Below are positions 1 through 6,058 of a stretch of 11,799 bases of DNA, piece after piece (position 1 is the first letter of the stretch; every line of letters begins with the position of its first letter). The DNA lies in assembly GCA_015660615.1 (NCBI GenBank), contig DQKQ01000161.1, forward strand, positions 1 through 11,799. Direction: 5' to 3'. Below the pieces are notes generated by a model. The model did not search any database, was not told the origin of the DNA, and worked only from the letters and a program-made list of their open reading frames with translations. Origin of the DNA: Flavobacteriales bacterium. GTDB lineage: Bacteria; Bacteroidota; Bacteroidia; Flavobacteriales_D; Sanyastnellaceae. Position numbers and translations under genes: made by a program.

Positions 1-1
1 T

Positions 2-244
2 AATTCTACTCTGGAAGAAATTGATGCTTTGTTTGAAAACTCTGATGATGAACAAATGGTTGATGACGACAATGCTAATATCTTGGCCTTAATGGAGTTT
101 GAGAAAACTCGTAAACAATTTATTATTGACTGTAAAGCCGAAGGTATGGAAACTGCTGAGGCTAAAGCAGCATATGAGGCTGCTAAAGCCAATATGGTGA
201 GAACATTCCTGAATCTACCAGAGCCAACCGAAGAAGAGGAGTGA
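2..244 (+). CDS. C-terminal part of an unknown acidic helical protein (5' end outside window)
   Basis: The reading frame is open from the first bases of the window to TGA at 242-244, so about 80 codons of the C-terminus are seen and the true start lies upstream. A TTG at 29 lies in frame, but nothing argues for it as a start because the frame continues upstream. The visible part is rich in Asp and Glu (DD/EE clusters near the left end), has an Ala/Glu/Lys-rich helical stretch (AEAKAAYEAAKAN), and ends in PEPTEEEE. No catalytic motif, membrane segment or known domain is recognised. The stop overlaps or sits just before the next gene, so the two are probably co-transcribed. The Glu-rich end resembles acidic stretches in several other proteins of this window. 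Confidence 0.7.
   Translation, partial: NSTLEEIDALFENSDDEQMVDDDNANILALMEFEKTRKQFIIDCKAEGMETAEAKAAYEAAKANMVRTFLNLPEPTEEEE
238..241 (+). promoter_or_regulatory. Ribosome binding site GGAG before ATG 253
   Basis: The run GAGGAGTGA (236-244) sits at the end of the upstream gene and resembles the archaeal anti-SD complement. From GGAG to ATG 253 the spacer is 11 bases. To GTG 241 there is no spacer. This favours ATG 253 over GTG 241 as the start. Confidence 0.5.
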
Positions 245-252
245 ATCTCCAC

Positions 253-768
253 ATGGTTAAGGATGAGAAAGGGTATGATTTTTCATTAGACCCTGAAATC
301 GACGCTCAGAAAAGAGCGAGAGCGAAAGACACTCGTCCTTTACCACTTACCGAATCTTTAGTTTTCGATATTGTGGATTATTTATTGGGTAATGAAGGTT
401 ATGGTTATTCTACTGAAATCTCTGAAAAAATGGTGCAATTGAAACCTCGAAGATATACTTCAAGAGAAGTTATTGGAGTCCTCCGTAATAGACCCATGTT
501 TAAACACGCTCAATCTAAAGATCGAAGGGGTGGCATTAGATGGAGATTAGATTTATTGGCTTTAGTAAAATATTTAGAGAGTAAGTCCTTTGTTAATCGG
601 GCCACAGAACGAGGAGTTTTTGAAAGACTTCGTGAATTAAAATGGCGACAGATTTTGATGACTATTGCTTCTTTAGAAAGGTTGATGGATGAGATGGATG
701 TTGGTTCAGAACCAGAAATTGAAACACTGGATTCATGTTATGAATCATTAGCCACAGTCTGGTCTTAA
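253..768 (+). CDS. Unknown basic protein, possible winged-helix domain
   Basis: A 171-residue protein read from ATG 253. An in-frame GTG at 241 would add four residues and overlap the upstream stop as GTGA, but the SD-like GAGGAG lies on top of it, so ATG 253 is preferred. The N-terminus is charged. Roughly residues 45-105 look like a winged-helix fold: a helix (STEISEKMV), a basic putative recognition helix (SREVIGVLRNRPMFKHA) and a basic turn with strand (RRGGIRWRLD). The C-terminal third is helical and ends acidic. DNA binding is plausible but unproven, since this is judged from pattern only. It is co-directional with the preceding gene and followed by a promoter for the next unit, so it is probably the last full-sized gene of its operon. 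Confidence 0.75.
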   Translation: MVKDEKGYDFSLDPEIDAQKRARAKDTRPLPLTESLVFDIVDYLLGNEGYGYSTEISEKMVQLKPRRYTSREVIGVLRNRPMFKHAQSKDRRGGIRWRLDLLALVKYLESKSFVNRATERGVFERLRELKWRQILMTIASLERLMDEMDVGSEPEIETLDSCYESLATVWS

Positions 769-821
769 TGGGATACCCTGATTGGGACTATCATCCCAAA
801 ATGTCCGAAAGGTATAAGTAG
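768..821 (+). CDS. Possible 17-residue micro-ORF coupled to the upstream stop
   Basis: ATG 768-770 overlaps the stop TAA of the preceding gene as TAATG, an arrangement typical of translational re-initiation. The frame gives MGYPDWDYHPKMSERYK and ends at TAG 819-821, whose T and A are the last two bases of the TATA octamer for the next gene. The peptide is rich in Tyr, Trp, Asp and Lys. There is no separate SD. An ORF this short can arise by chance, and the promoter and a small inverted repeat share the same bases, so this is a weak call. Confidence 0.18.
   Translation: MGYPDWDYHPKMSERYK
769..799 (+). repeat. Small inverted repeats with alternative pairing
   Basis: TTGGGA (782-787) is the reverse complement of TCCCAA (794-799), giving a 6-bp stem with a 6-base loop. 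TGGGAT (769-774) can instead pair with ATCCCA (793-798). The two hairpins are mutually exclusive. They lie between a stop codon and the next TATA box and could mark transcript end or processing. No T-tract follows, so this is not a clear terminator. Confidence 0.25.
813..820 (+). promoter_or_regulatory. Archaeal TATA box, leaderless promoter for gene 843
   Basis: TATAAGTA begins exactly 30 bases before ATG 843. It is preceded by GAAAGG, a partial match to the BRE pattern RNWAAW. It differs by one base from the TATAAATA found at two other genes in the same position. The ATG has T at -1, fitting a pyrimidine-purine initiator. Transcription is predicted to start at or next to the ATG. Confidence 0.7.
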
Positions 822-842
822 TTGAACAGGCCCATATGTCTT

Positions 843-1640
843 ATGCCCTATTTTATCCGCCGATATGAAAAGGGGGTCAAAAACTCTGGTTGTTTGGACA
901 TCATTGTTTCGGAGACTCAGATACCCATAGAAACTTTTGTTAATCTTGCTCATGCCACAGGACCCGGAAAATATATTTTGGGACAGCGTGGAAAAGGGAT
1001 TCGGGGTTTTAAGAAAATTACCGATTGTATGGTTGAACCCGAAGAGGTAGTCATGATTGAAAATACATATACTACTTTTGCTGCCGAAGATTCTATTTCT
1101 GTAAAACGTAATTTGCGTTTAAGCGAGATGTCTGATAGAGAAATCAGTGATTTGATGCACACTATGGAAACTGCAGAGATTAAATCTGATGCAGAGTTTA
1201 CCAAGTTCCGTAAGGACTTGTCAGCACTTAACCGTGAACTTCGTAGTCGTATGACTACCAGTGACCACAGTATTGCTAAGACTGATACCCATAGTGCTGA
1301 AAATGCTTTCACCGGACCCACCATGAAAGATATGCCCGTGGCTTCGGCTATCTTTGGTGTTTCACCATGGACGAGTGGAGCAATCGGCGTAGTCATTGGT
1401 GGATTGGCAGGTGCTATTGGAACTTCTATGTATTATAAGGGGAAGATTGATAATCTTGGATCTGAAATTGACAATATTGGTGTAAAACTGGCCGAGGCTG
1501 AAATTGCTATTAAGAGGGCTGAAGATAGTCGAAAGAAAGAGAAAAACATTAAGGCAGCCGAAGATAACTTCGACCGCAATAAGTTCTTCGATGCAGAACT
1601 ACTTAGAAATTATCAAAATAGTAATACGCCCCAGTATTGA
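843..1640 (+). CDS. Single-pass membrane protein with C-terminal coiled coil
   Basis: A 265-residue protein from ATG 843. An in-frame TTG at 822 lies only two bases after the TATA box, within the predicted untranscribed promoter, so it is rejected. The N-terminal domain (about 1-85) contains GPGKYILGQRGKGIRGFKK and looks like a small folded domain, not recognised. Residues 95-165 are charged and helical. A glycine-zipper-like transmembrane segment spans about 179-198 (GAIGVVIGGLAGAIGTSMYY). It is followed by a Lys/Glu-rich amphipathic stretch (about 200-245) with heptad-like Ile/Leu spacing, read as a coiled coil. There is no signal peptide. The positive-inside rule would put the C-terminus in the cytoplasm. 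It heads a two-gene unit, the next gene starting 11 bases later. A membrane anchor or assembly platform is plausible. The function is unknown. Confidence 0.8.
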   Translation: MPYFIRRYEKGVKNSGCLDIIVSETQIPIETFVNLAHATGPGKYILGQRGKGIRGFKKITDCMVEPEEVVMIENTYTTFAAEDSISVKRNLRLSEMSDREISDLMHTMETAEIKSDAEFTKFRKDLSALNRELRSRMTTSDHSIAKTDTHSAENAFTGPTMKDMPVASAIFGVSPWTSGAIGVVIGGLAGAIGTSMYYKGKIDNLGSEIDNIGVKLAEAEIAIKRAEDSRKKEKNIKAAEDNFDRNKFFDAELLRNYQNSNTPQY

Positions 1641-1651
1641 GTTGATTGATA

Positions 1652-2173
1652 ATGGATGAAAAGTTAGATTTAAAAAGTATGCATAAAATGCTTCAAAGTT
1701 ATCGTCGTTTATTAGAAAAAGAACGTCAACATAATCTTTTAGTTCAATTCGATTCCTTTATGGATAAAATTGGTGTTTCTGATAATGAAGATAGTGAAAA
1801 ATATTTTGAAGATTTTATGTCTATGTTAACTGTCTTAGAAAATAAGGAGTTACCGGCGAAAGATAAAATGAAGCAAGCAGTGGAATCTAAGTTCTTTCAC
1901 CAGATTATGTCTGTGAAAACCAGTTTCAGAGAGCGAGAAATGCGTAAGTTAACACATCAACTATGTGATTTCATTGATAAGTCTGCTGCTAATGCAGTTG
2001 ACGACGATTCTTTCTTACAATCATTATTGGCTAATTCGTTGCGCCAAGCCGCTAATGCCATTGAATCATCTATCCGTGAAGAGCGTGATGAAGGCCAAAC
2101 TATGAATGAAGTTTGGGTAGATGCACTCAAAGTAGGATTTAATATAGCAGTGGGCAAGCACCACAAGATATAA
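1652..2173 (+). CDS. Unknown all-helical charged protein
   Basis: A 173-residue protein from ATG 1652. A TTG at 1646 is in frame but would sit inside the weak SD-like GAGTTGAT at 1639-1646, which is 5 bases from ATG 1652. The sequence is dominated by amphipathic helices rich in Lys, Glu, Leu and Met (for example HKMLQSYRRLLEKERQHN near the N-terminus). A probable long helix covers residues about 85-145 (REREMRKLTHQLCDFIDKS and LLANSLRQAANAIESSIREE). There are no membrane segments and no catalytic motifs. It is second in a two-gene unit behind the membrane protein and may be its soluble partner (inference from position). Its TAA stop lies inside the next gene's TATA box. Confidence 0.8.
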   Translation: MDEKLDLKSMHKMLQSYRRLLEKERQHNLLVQFDSFMDKIGVSDNEDSEKYFEDFMSMLTVLENKELPAKDKMKQAVESKFFHQIMSVKTSFREREMRKLTHQLCDFIDKSAANAVDDDSFLQSLLANSLRQAANAIESSIREERDEGQTMNEVWVDALKVGFNIAVGKHHKI

Positions 2174-2176
2174 ATA
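2169..2176 (+). promoter_or_regulatory. Archaeal TATA box, leaderless promoter for gene 2199
   Basis: TATAAATA begins 30 bases before ATG 2199 and is preceded by ACAAGA, matching RNWAAW in five of six positions. It overlaps the last codon and the stop (TAA 2171-2173) of the upstream gene. The 22 bases between the box and the ATG contain no convincing SD, consistent with a leaderless transcript. Confidence 0.75.
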
Positions 2177-2198
2177 CAAGAAACAACTATGAGATACT

Positions 2199-3443
2199 AT
2201 GGCAGAGGATAATCCCTTCGATCACCTCATTCAGAGAGATGAATTGGATGAAGTAGAGCGTTTATTATCCAAGGAGCGTCAAGGCCCCAAACTAAACGAA
2301 AAAGAGAAGAAGGAAAAGCAAAAGACTCTGATGGAATTGTTAGTTGGAAGTAATAATCAAGGAGACTTGGCTCGTAAGTTTAATGTAGATCCAGATATGT
2401 CTGATAAAGTATTAGTTCCCGTTCTTAATTTCTTAGATAAATATGGTGTTGGAGATAGTATTGCTGGCAATCCAGCAGCCCAAACAGCAGGCAGCCTTAT
2501 TGAGTTTTTGACTGATGTTACACCAGTAGTAAAAAATGCTATGGAATACTTTGCAGGTAAGCAGAAAGAATTATCTGACGAGGATCGTGATTTCCTTAAT
2601 CAAATTAAAGAAGCACAGACCACGGGAGACATGGGTTTGTTCATTGGTGAAACTTTAGAACCAGAAACTGTGGAAGAACCTGTAGAAGAAAGACCTGTTA
2701 AGAAACCTAAGACTCTTAACGAAGGTATCCCATTAGATAGAGATATTTTGACAGATGGTGTCGATTGGGAAGAAGCCATGGGAATCTCCCCATCACCACA
2801 AGAAGAATATGATGCTGAAGTCCATAATACATTTATGACAGTTGGTTTAGAAAGATTGGCTGCCGAGTCTGGTATGACTATGCAGCAAATTAGAGGTAGT
2901 GATCGACAATTAAAGACCAACAATTTTGGTGCCACTGCTAATGCTATTGATTATACTGAACCCCTAACTTTAGATTTGGGATTAGAGAAGATTAATGAGG
3001 CTATGGCTTCTGAGAAACAACGGATTTCACATAGTAGTAAAGTGACCTTCAAAGATTCTGATAAGATGCCAGTTCCAACTAATTTGGCTGGTGACAGTAA
3101 TCCAATGGATGGAACTTCTCGTATGATACCATCATTCTCAGGGTTTCTTGAACCCATTGATTTAACCCTTTTAGAAGATATTCCTGAGGAAGTATCTGAA
3201 GCACCATGGCAAGAGGAAGAGTTCCATCCAACCGATTTTGATGAAGTAATTTCATATCCTACTGAAGAAGAATTGGCGGTTGAAGAACCTATTGTTGAAT
3301 CAGAGGTTAAACCAGCACCCAAGAAGAAAGCAACCCCTAAGAAAAAGGCTGCCAAGAAATCTACCAAGAAAGAAAAAGTAATTGAAACCGAAATCATTGA
3401 TGAAGGAGACGTGGAGAATGATGGCGGAGAAAAAGAAGAGTGA
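2199..3443 (+). CDS. Unknown charged protein with H1-like lysine tail
   Basis: A 414-residue protein from ATG 2199. The N-terminal half is helical: charged residues 1-50 (LDEVERLLSKERQ, NEKEKKEKQKTLMELLVG), then a mixed region around 55-150 (GDLARKFNVDP, VLVPVLNFLDKYGVGDSI, LIEFLTDVTPVVKNAMEYF) that is probably a folded domain. The middle (about 150-360) is acidic with many Pro and Ser and probably partly disordered. Residues 371-393 form a lysine/alanine/proline tail with repeated KKKA and KKS motifs, much like the C-terminal tails of histone H1. A strongly acidic end follows (394-414). The basic tail could bind DNA, RNA or an acidic protein. The whole protein could be a scaffold or adaptor. 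No family is recognised. It heads a two-gene unit. Confidence 0.8.
   Translation: MAEDNPFDHLIQRDELDEVERLLSKERQGPKLNEKEKKEKQKTLMELLVGSNNQGDLARKFNVDPDMSDKVLVPVLNFLDKYGVGDSIAGNPAAQTAGSLIEFLTDVTPVVKNAMEYFAGKQKELSDEDRDFLNQIKEAQTTGDMGLFIGETLEPETVEEPVEERPVKKPKTLNEGIPLDRDILTDGVDWEEAMGISPSPQEEYDAEVHNTFMTVGLERLAAESGMTMQQIRGSDRQLKTNNFGATANAIDYTEPLTLDLGLEKINEAMASEKQRISHSSKVTFKDSDKMPVPTNLAGDSNPMDGTSRMIPSFSGFLEPIDLTLLEDIPEEVSEAPWQEEEFHPTDFDEVISYPTEEELAVEEPIVESEVKPAPKKKATPKKKAAKKSTKKEKVIETEIIDEGDVENDGGEKEE
3403..3408 (+). promoter_or_regulatory. Strong ribosome binding site AAGGAG for gene 3418
   Basis: AAGGAG lies inside the end of the preceding gene and is 9 bases before ATG 3418 (12 before ATG 3421). 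It decides the start of the downstream gene against the in-frame TTG at 3382 and the ATG at 3400. Confidence 0.65.
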
Positions 3444-3849
3444 AACTATTAATCCTGTTTGGGCAAGGTTCTGCACAGTTCAAATTGATGGTTGGTTAGA
3501 TTGGATTACATCTATTCATGTTAATTCTTATTTAGAAATGGCAGAAAGATTTATTGCACTCAACCCATTTTATGTTCCAGATACTGAAGAAGATCGAACT
3601 CCATTATTTGATCAGTTGATGATTAACGAAGATTTTTTGTCATCTTTATCTGACACTGGTTTGTCCGTCTGGGCCAATTCTAATTTTAGAGATTTTTTAG
3701 TTGCTTTACGTCCATATGGTAGGGTAGATAAGCAAATGCAATATTTAATTGATTTTTTTGATATACATATTAGTTGGTTTTCTCGGGTTTACCAATTTGT
3801 TCGAGCATCGGCCATCATGTCTTTAAGGGACGACGGACGCCAGATTTGA
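3418..3849 (+). CDS. Unknown aromatic-rich soluble protein
   Basis: A 143-residue protein from ATG 3418 (or ATG 3421, one codon later), chosen because AAGGAG sits 9 bases upstream. It overlaps the end of the preceding gene by 26 bases in another frame, so the pair should be co-transcribed and translationally coupled. The protein is rich in Trp, Phe and Tyr (VWARFCTVQIDGWLDWI near the N-terminus, FFDIHISWFSRVYQFVRAS near the C-terminus) and reads as a compact helical fold. No transmembrane segment is convincing, because the hydrophobic stretches are broken by charged residues. No catalytic motif is seen. Co-translation with the lysine-tailed protein suggests the two products bind each other (inference). 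The family is not recognised. Confidence 0.8.
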   Translation: MMAEKKKSETINPVWARFCTVQIDGWLDWITSIHVNSYLEMAERFIALNPFYVPDTEEDRTPLFDQLMINEDFLSSLSDTGLSVWANSNFRDFLVALRPYGRVDKQMQYLIDFFDIHISWFSRVYQFVRASAIMSLRDDGRQI

Positions 3850-3863
3850 GAAAAACCATTAAC

Positions 3864-3871
3864 TATAAATA
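3864..3871 (+). promoter_or_regulatory. Archaeal TATA box, leaderless promoter for genes 3894 and 6059
   Basis: TATAAATA begins 30 bases before ATG 3894, in the short gap after the stop at 3849. The preceding ATTAAC matches the BRE pattern RNWAAW in five of six positions. T at -1 of the ATG fits an initiator. No other promoter is seen before 6059, so this box should drive the long two-gene unit ending with the ATPase. Confidence 0.75.
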
Positions 3872-3893
3872 GTTGGCGAAGGTATCTTTATGT

Positions 3894-6056
3894 ATGCCTA
3901 TGCTCACAGAGAACCAATGTGACGATATCATCAGGTATCTTCAAACTGAGGCTTTTAAGGATGCAGTTATTAAGGGGCCACTAATTGATGACATAGTAGA
4001 TTTACTCAGTGATAATGGATATACTATCCCTACTTCCAACCGTGGAAAGTTATTATTGGGAACTGGTGGTAATACCCAAAGATACGCCATTCTTAAGTCT
4101 GATAAAGTTAGTTTAGGACAAGCCGACCTTGATTCAATAGACCTTGGATTTACAGGACTTGTAGAGCGTGATGATTACACTCGTAATATTCAAGTTAAAG
4201 GGAAGGCCACCACAGGAACGCAGAAAACTTCTAAGGTGACACCTGCAAATGTAACACCACCATCTCGTGCCCTCAATGCTACTTTCTTCGATCACAATGG
4301 TATGATGGCCAAGAATATTCTTTCTATTGCTGCTACAGGGATTCCAGAAGCCGGATGGATTGCTGCGGCTAAGAAAGTAGCCAGTGGAATTAATTACACT
4401 ACTGAGTTTTCTATCAGTGTAGGTGCATCATATATTGTTGGTGACCGAGGTATTAACCAAGCACTTCAAGGAACTGCGACATCGACCCCGGCAAATGTGC
4501 AAACACCTAATCCTACTCCAACCCCTCCCACCCCCGTAGTGACAGAAGAAGAAACTGAAGAAGAACCCAGTGAAGAAGTGGTGGAAGAAGTTGTTTTAAC
4601 CCCGGGTGCAATTCCATACCCCGATACCCTAATCAAAGCAGAAATTAAAGGTTATGATTCTGCTCAAAAAGAAGAGCGTCGTCTTTCTATTAGTAAGTGG
4701 GAAGAGCGTGACAAACTACAAAGTGGTATGTATCCATATCCCCTTAAAACCCAACCAATTTATTTTAAACTTACACCAGCACCAGAAGATGCTGAACTTC
4801 AATTCACCAATGAGTTTATAGACCCAGAACTGGGTTTTGAGGACATCGGAACACTACCTGCATTCAATACTCCACAAGGAATATTGATTGTAAAATTAGA
4901 CTCGAAAATTGCCTTTACTACTGATGTAAGTAGTGGACAGAGTATTAAGTTGACCGACATTGTAAAAAGTTATACACTTAAGTGGGGTCAACCCGGAAGT
5001 GCAGAGAAGATAGAATTATTTGAGGCTAAAAATGCTGCTGGAGAAGTTATCTTCAAGGTTATTGATGGTAGAATTGTTGATTTAGACTCTTCTGCTGTTC
5101 TAACGGGCGATTCCCCGAGTAACTTTCTAACCGTTGCTATGACCACTAACATTACTGCCACAACAATGCAAATTATAATTGGTGCAGAATCAACCAGTTC
5201 TGCGGAACTACAAACAGATCAAGGACACGAAGAGATACTGAATTGGCTTCAGCACGAGGATAACAAAGGTGCAAAAATATTATTTTATTCTACTGAAACC
5301 GAACCTATTGCCACCGTTGATGTTTACGACCAAGATATAGTTGATGTCGATGGAACCAAATTAATCGCCAATGAAGTATTGGCAAGAATTGCTGGGTCTG
5401 TTGAAAAGAAGATGGATGCTGCAACTACATATATCAAGGTTTTCTTGGATTTAGATGGTGCAGGAGCCAGAACTACAGATTTATTTAGTGGCCGTATGAG
5501 GGATTCAGATAGTAGACTAACTGCTCTTATTTTCCCCGGCGATCAGATTGATTTAGATATTCAAGGTATAAATGCTGAGTTGGGATTGGAAGACCAACTT
5601 GATAAGGTGACTGCATTAAAAGAAGTAAAAACCTCTTCACTGGTGCCTGCTGTTGATAGTGATGGAAATAATTTGGGTTATTCTACCGTTAGTGATGCTA
5701 CTTTAAGTTTTGAACACACCGATTCTTCAGGGAATCTAAAGAAAAAAGTAATTCAGATTCCAGACATCAATGGAGAATTAGTAGGTCGAGACAGCAACGG
5801 AAAAGAAGTGAAAGGACAAGTTGAGTCCATTGAAGTTCATTCAGGTAATGCGCCTGCACAATATGAAACACAAAAGATGATTCGTCGAAGTAATCGAATG
5901 TCTCCCAATTATAATCTACCCAATCCTTCTGCTACCGATCAAAATGCCACTGCTTCAGTAGCATTCCGTATTGGTCGTAAATATTATATCATTGGCCGCC
6001 GAGCCGGAAAACCAGTATTGGTTGAAGTAGATTTAAATTATCAAACGGAGGCTTAA
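3894..6056 (+). CDS. Large unknown protein with Pro/Glu linker joining two regions
   Basis: A 720-residue protein from ATG 3894, the position set by the TATA box 30 bases upstream. The in-frame TTG at 3873 would lie two bases after the TATA box and is rejected. ATG 3900 is a weaker alternative. The N-terminal region (1-195) starts with helices (DDIIRYLQTEAFKDAVIKG, LIDDIVDLLSDNGY) and continues with mixed sequence. Residues about 203-240 are a linker, first Pro/Thr-rich (PNPTPTPPTP) and then Glu/Val-rich. Residues 241-720 alternate short hydrophobic strands with Asp/Gly/Ser/Thr turns, suggesting beta-rich domains. The end is basic (FRIGRKYYIIGRRAGKP). There is no signal peptide, membrane segment or catalytic motif. 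Only 2 bases separate it from the ATPase gene, so the two products probably work together as adaptor, substrate or structural protein (inference). Confidence 0.8.
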   Translation: MPMLTENQCDDIIRYLQTEAFKDAVIKGPLIDDIVDLLSDNGYTIPTSNRGKLLLGTGGNTQRYAILKSDKVSLGQADLDSIDLGFTGLVERDDYTRNIQVKGKATTGTQKTSKVTPANVTPPSRALNATFFDHNGMMAKNILSIAATGIPEAGWIAAAKKVASGINYTTEFSISVGASYIVGDRGINQALQGTATSTPANVQTPNPTPTPPTPVVTEEETEEEPSEEVVEEVVLTPGAIPYPDTLIKAEIKGYDSAQKEERRLSISKWEERDKLQSGMYPYPLKTQPIYFKLTPAPEDAELQFTNEFIDPELGFEDIGTLPAFNTPQGILIVKLDSKIAFTTDVSSGQSIKLTDIVKSYTLKWGQPGSAEKIELFEAKNAAGEVIFKVIDGRIVDLDSSAVLTGDSPSNFLTVAMTTNITATTMQIIIGAESTSSAELQTDQGHEEILNWLQHEDNKGAKILFYSTETEPIATVDVYDQDIVDVDGTKLIANEVLARIAGSVEKKMDAATTYIKVFLDLDGAGARTTDLFSGRMRDSDSRLTALIFPGDQIDLDIQGINAELGLEDQLDKVTALKEVKTSSLVPAVDSDGNNLGYSTVSDATLSFEHTDSSGNLKKKVIQIPDINGELVGRDSNGKEVKGQVESIEVHSGNAPAQYETQKMIRRSNRMSPNYNLPNPSATDQNATASVAFRIGRKYYIIGRRAGKPVLVEVDLNYQTEA
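6047..6051 (+). promoter_or_regulatory. Strong ribosome binding site GGAGG for gene 6059
   Basis: GGAGG lies within the last codons of the preceding gene, 7 bases before ATG 6059. It is the best SD in the window and fixes the start of the ATPase gene. It contrasts with the first genes of units, which lack an SD. Confidence 0.8.
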
Positions 6057-6058
6057 AG

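Noticed and set aside
822..842. TTG 822 as start of the membrane protein gene
   Set aside because: It lies two bases after the TATA box, inside the predicted promoter. ATG 843 has the proper spacing.
3382..3417. TTG 3382 or ATG 3400 as start of the 143-residue protein
   Set aside because: The strong AAGGAG at 3403-3408 lies downstream of both and 9 bases before ATG 3418.
2169..3871. TATAAATA octamers as T4-type phage late promoters
   Set aside because: The octamer equals the T4 late consensus, but in that model the 17-base leaders should carry an SD and clear ones are missing. The fourth box is TTTATATA, the spacing to ATG is fixed at 30, and BRE-like bases are present. The archaeal reading explains all four.
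3873..3893. TTG 3873 as start of the 720-residue protein
   Set aside because: The same reason applies: it falls between the TATA box and the predicted transcript start, and ATG 3894 fits the 30-base rule.
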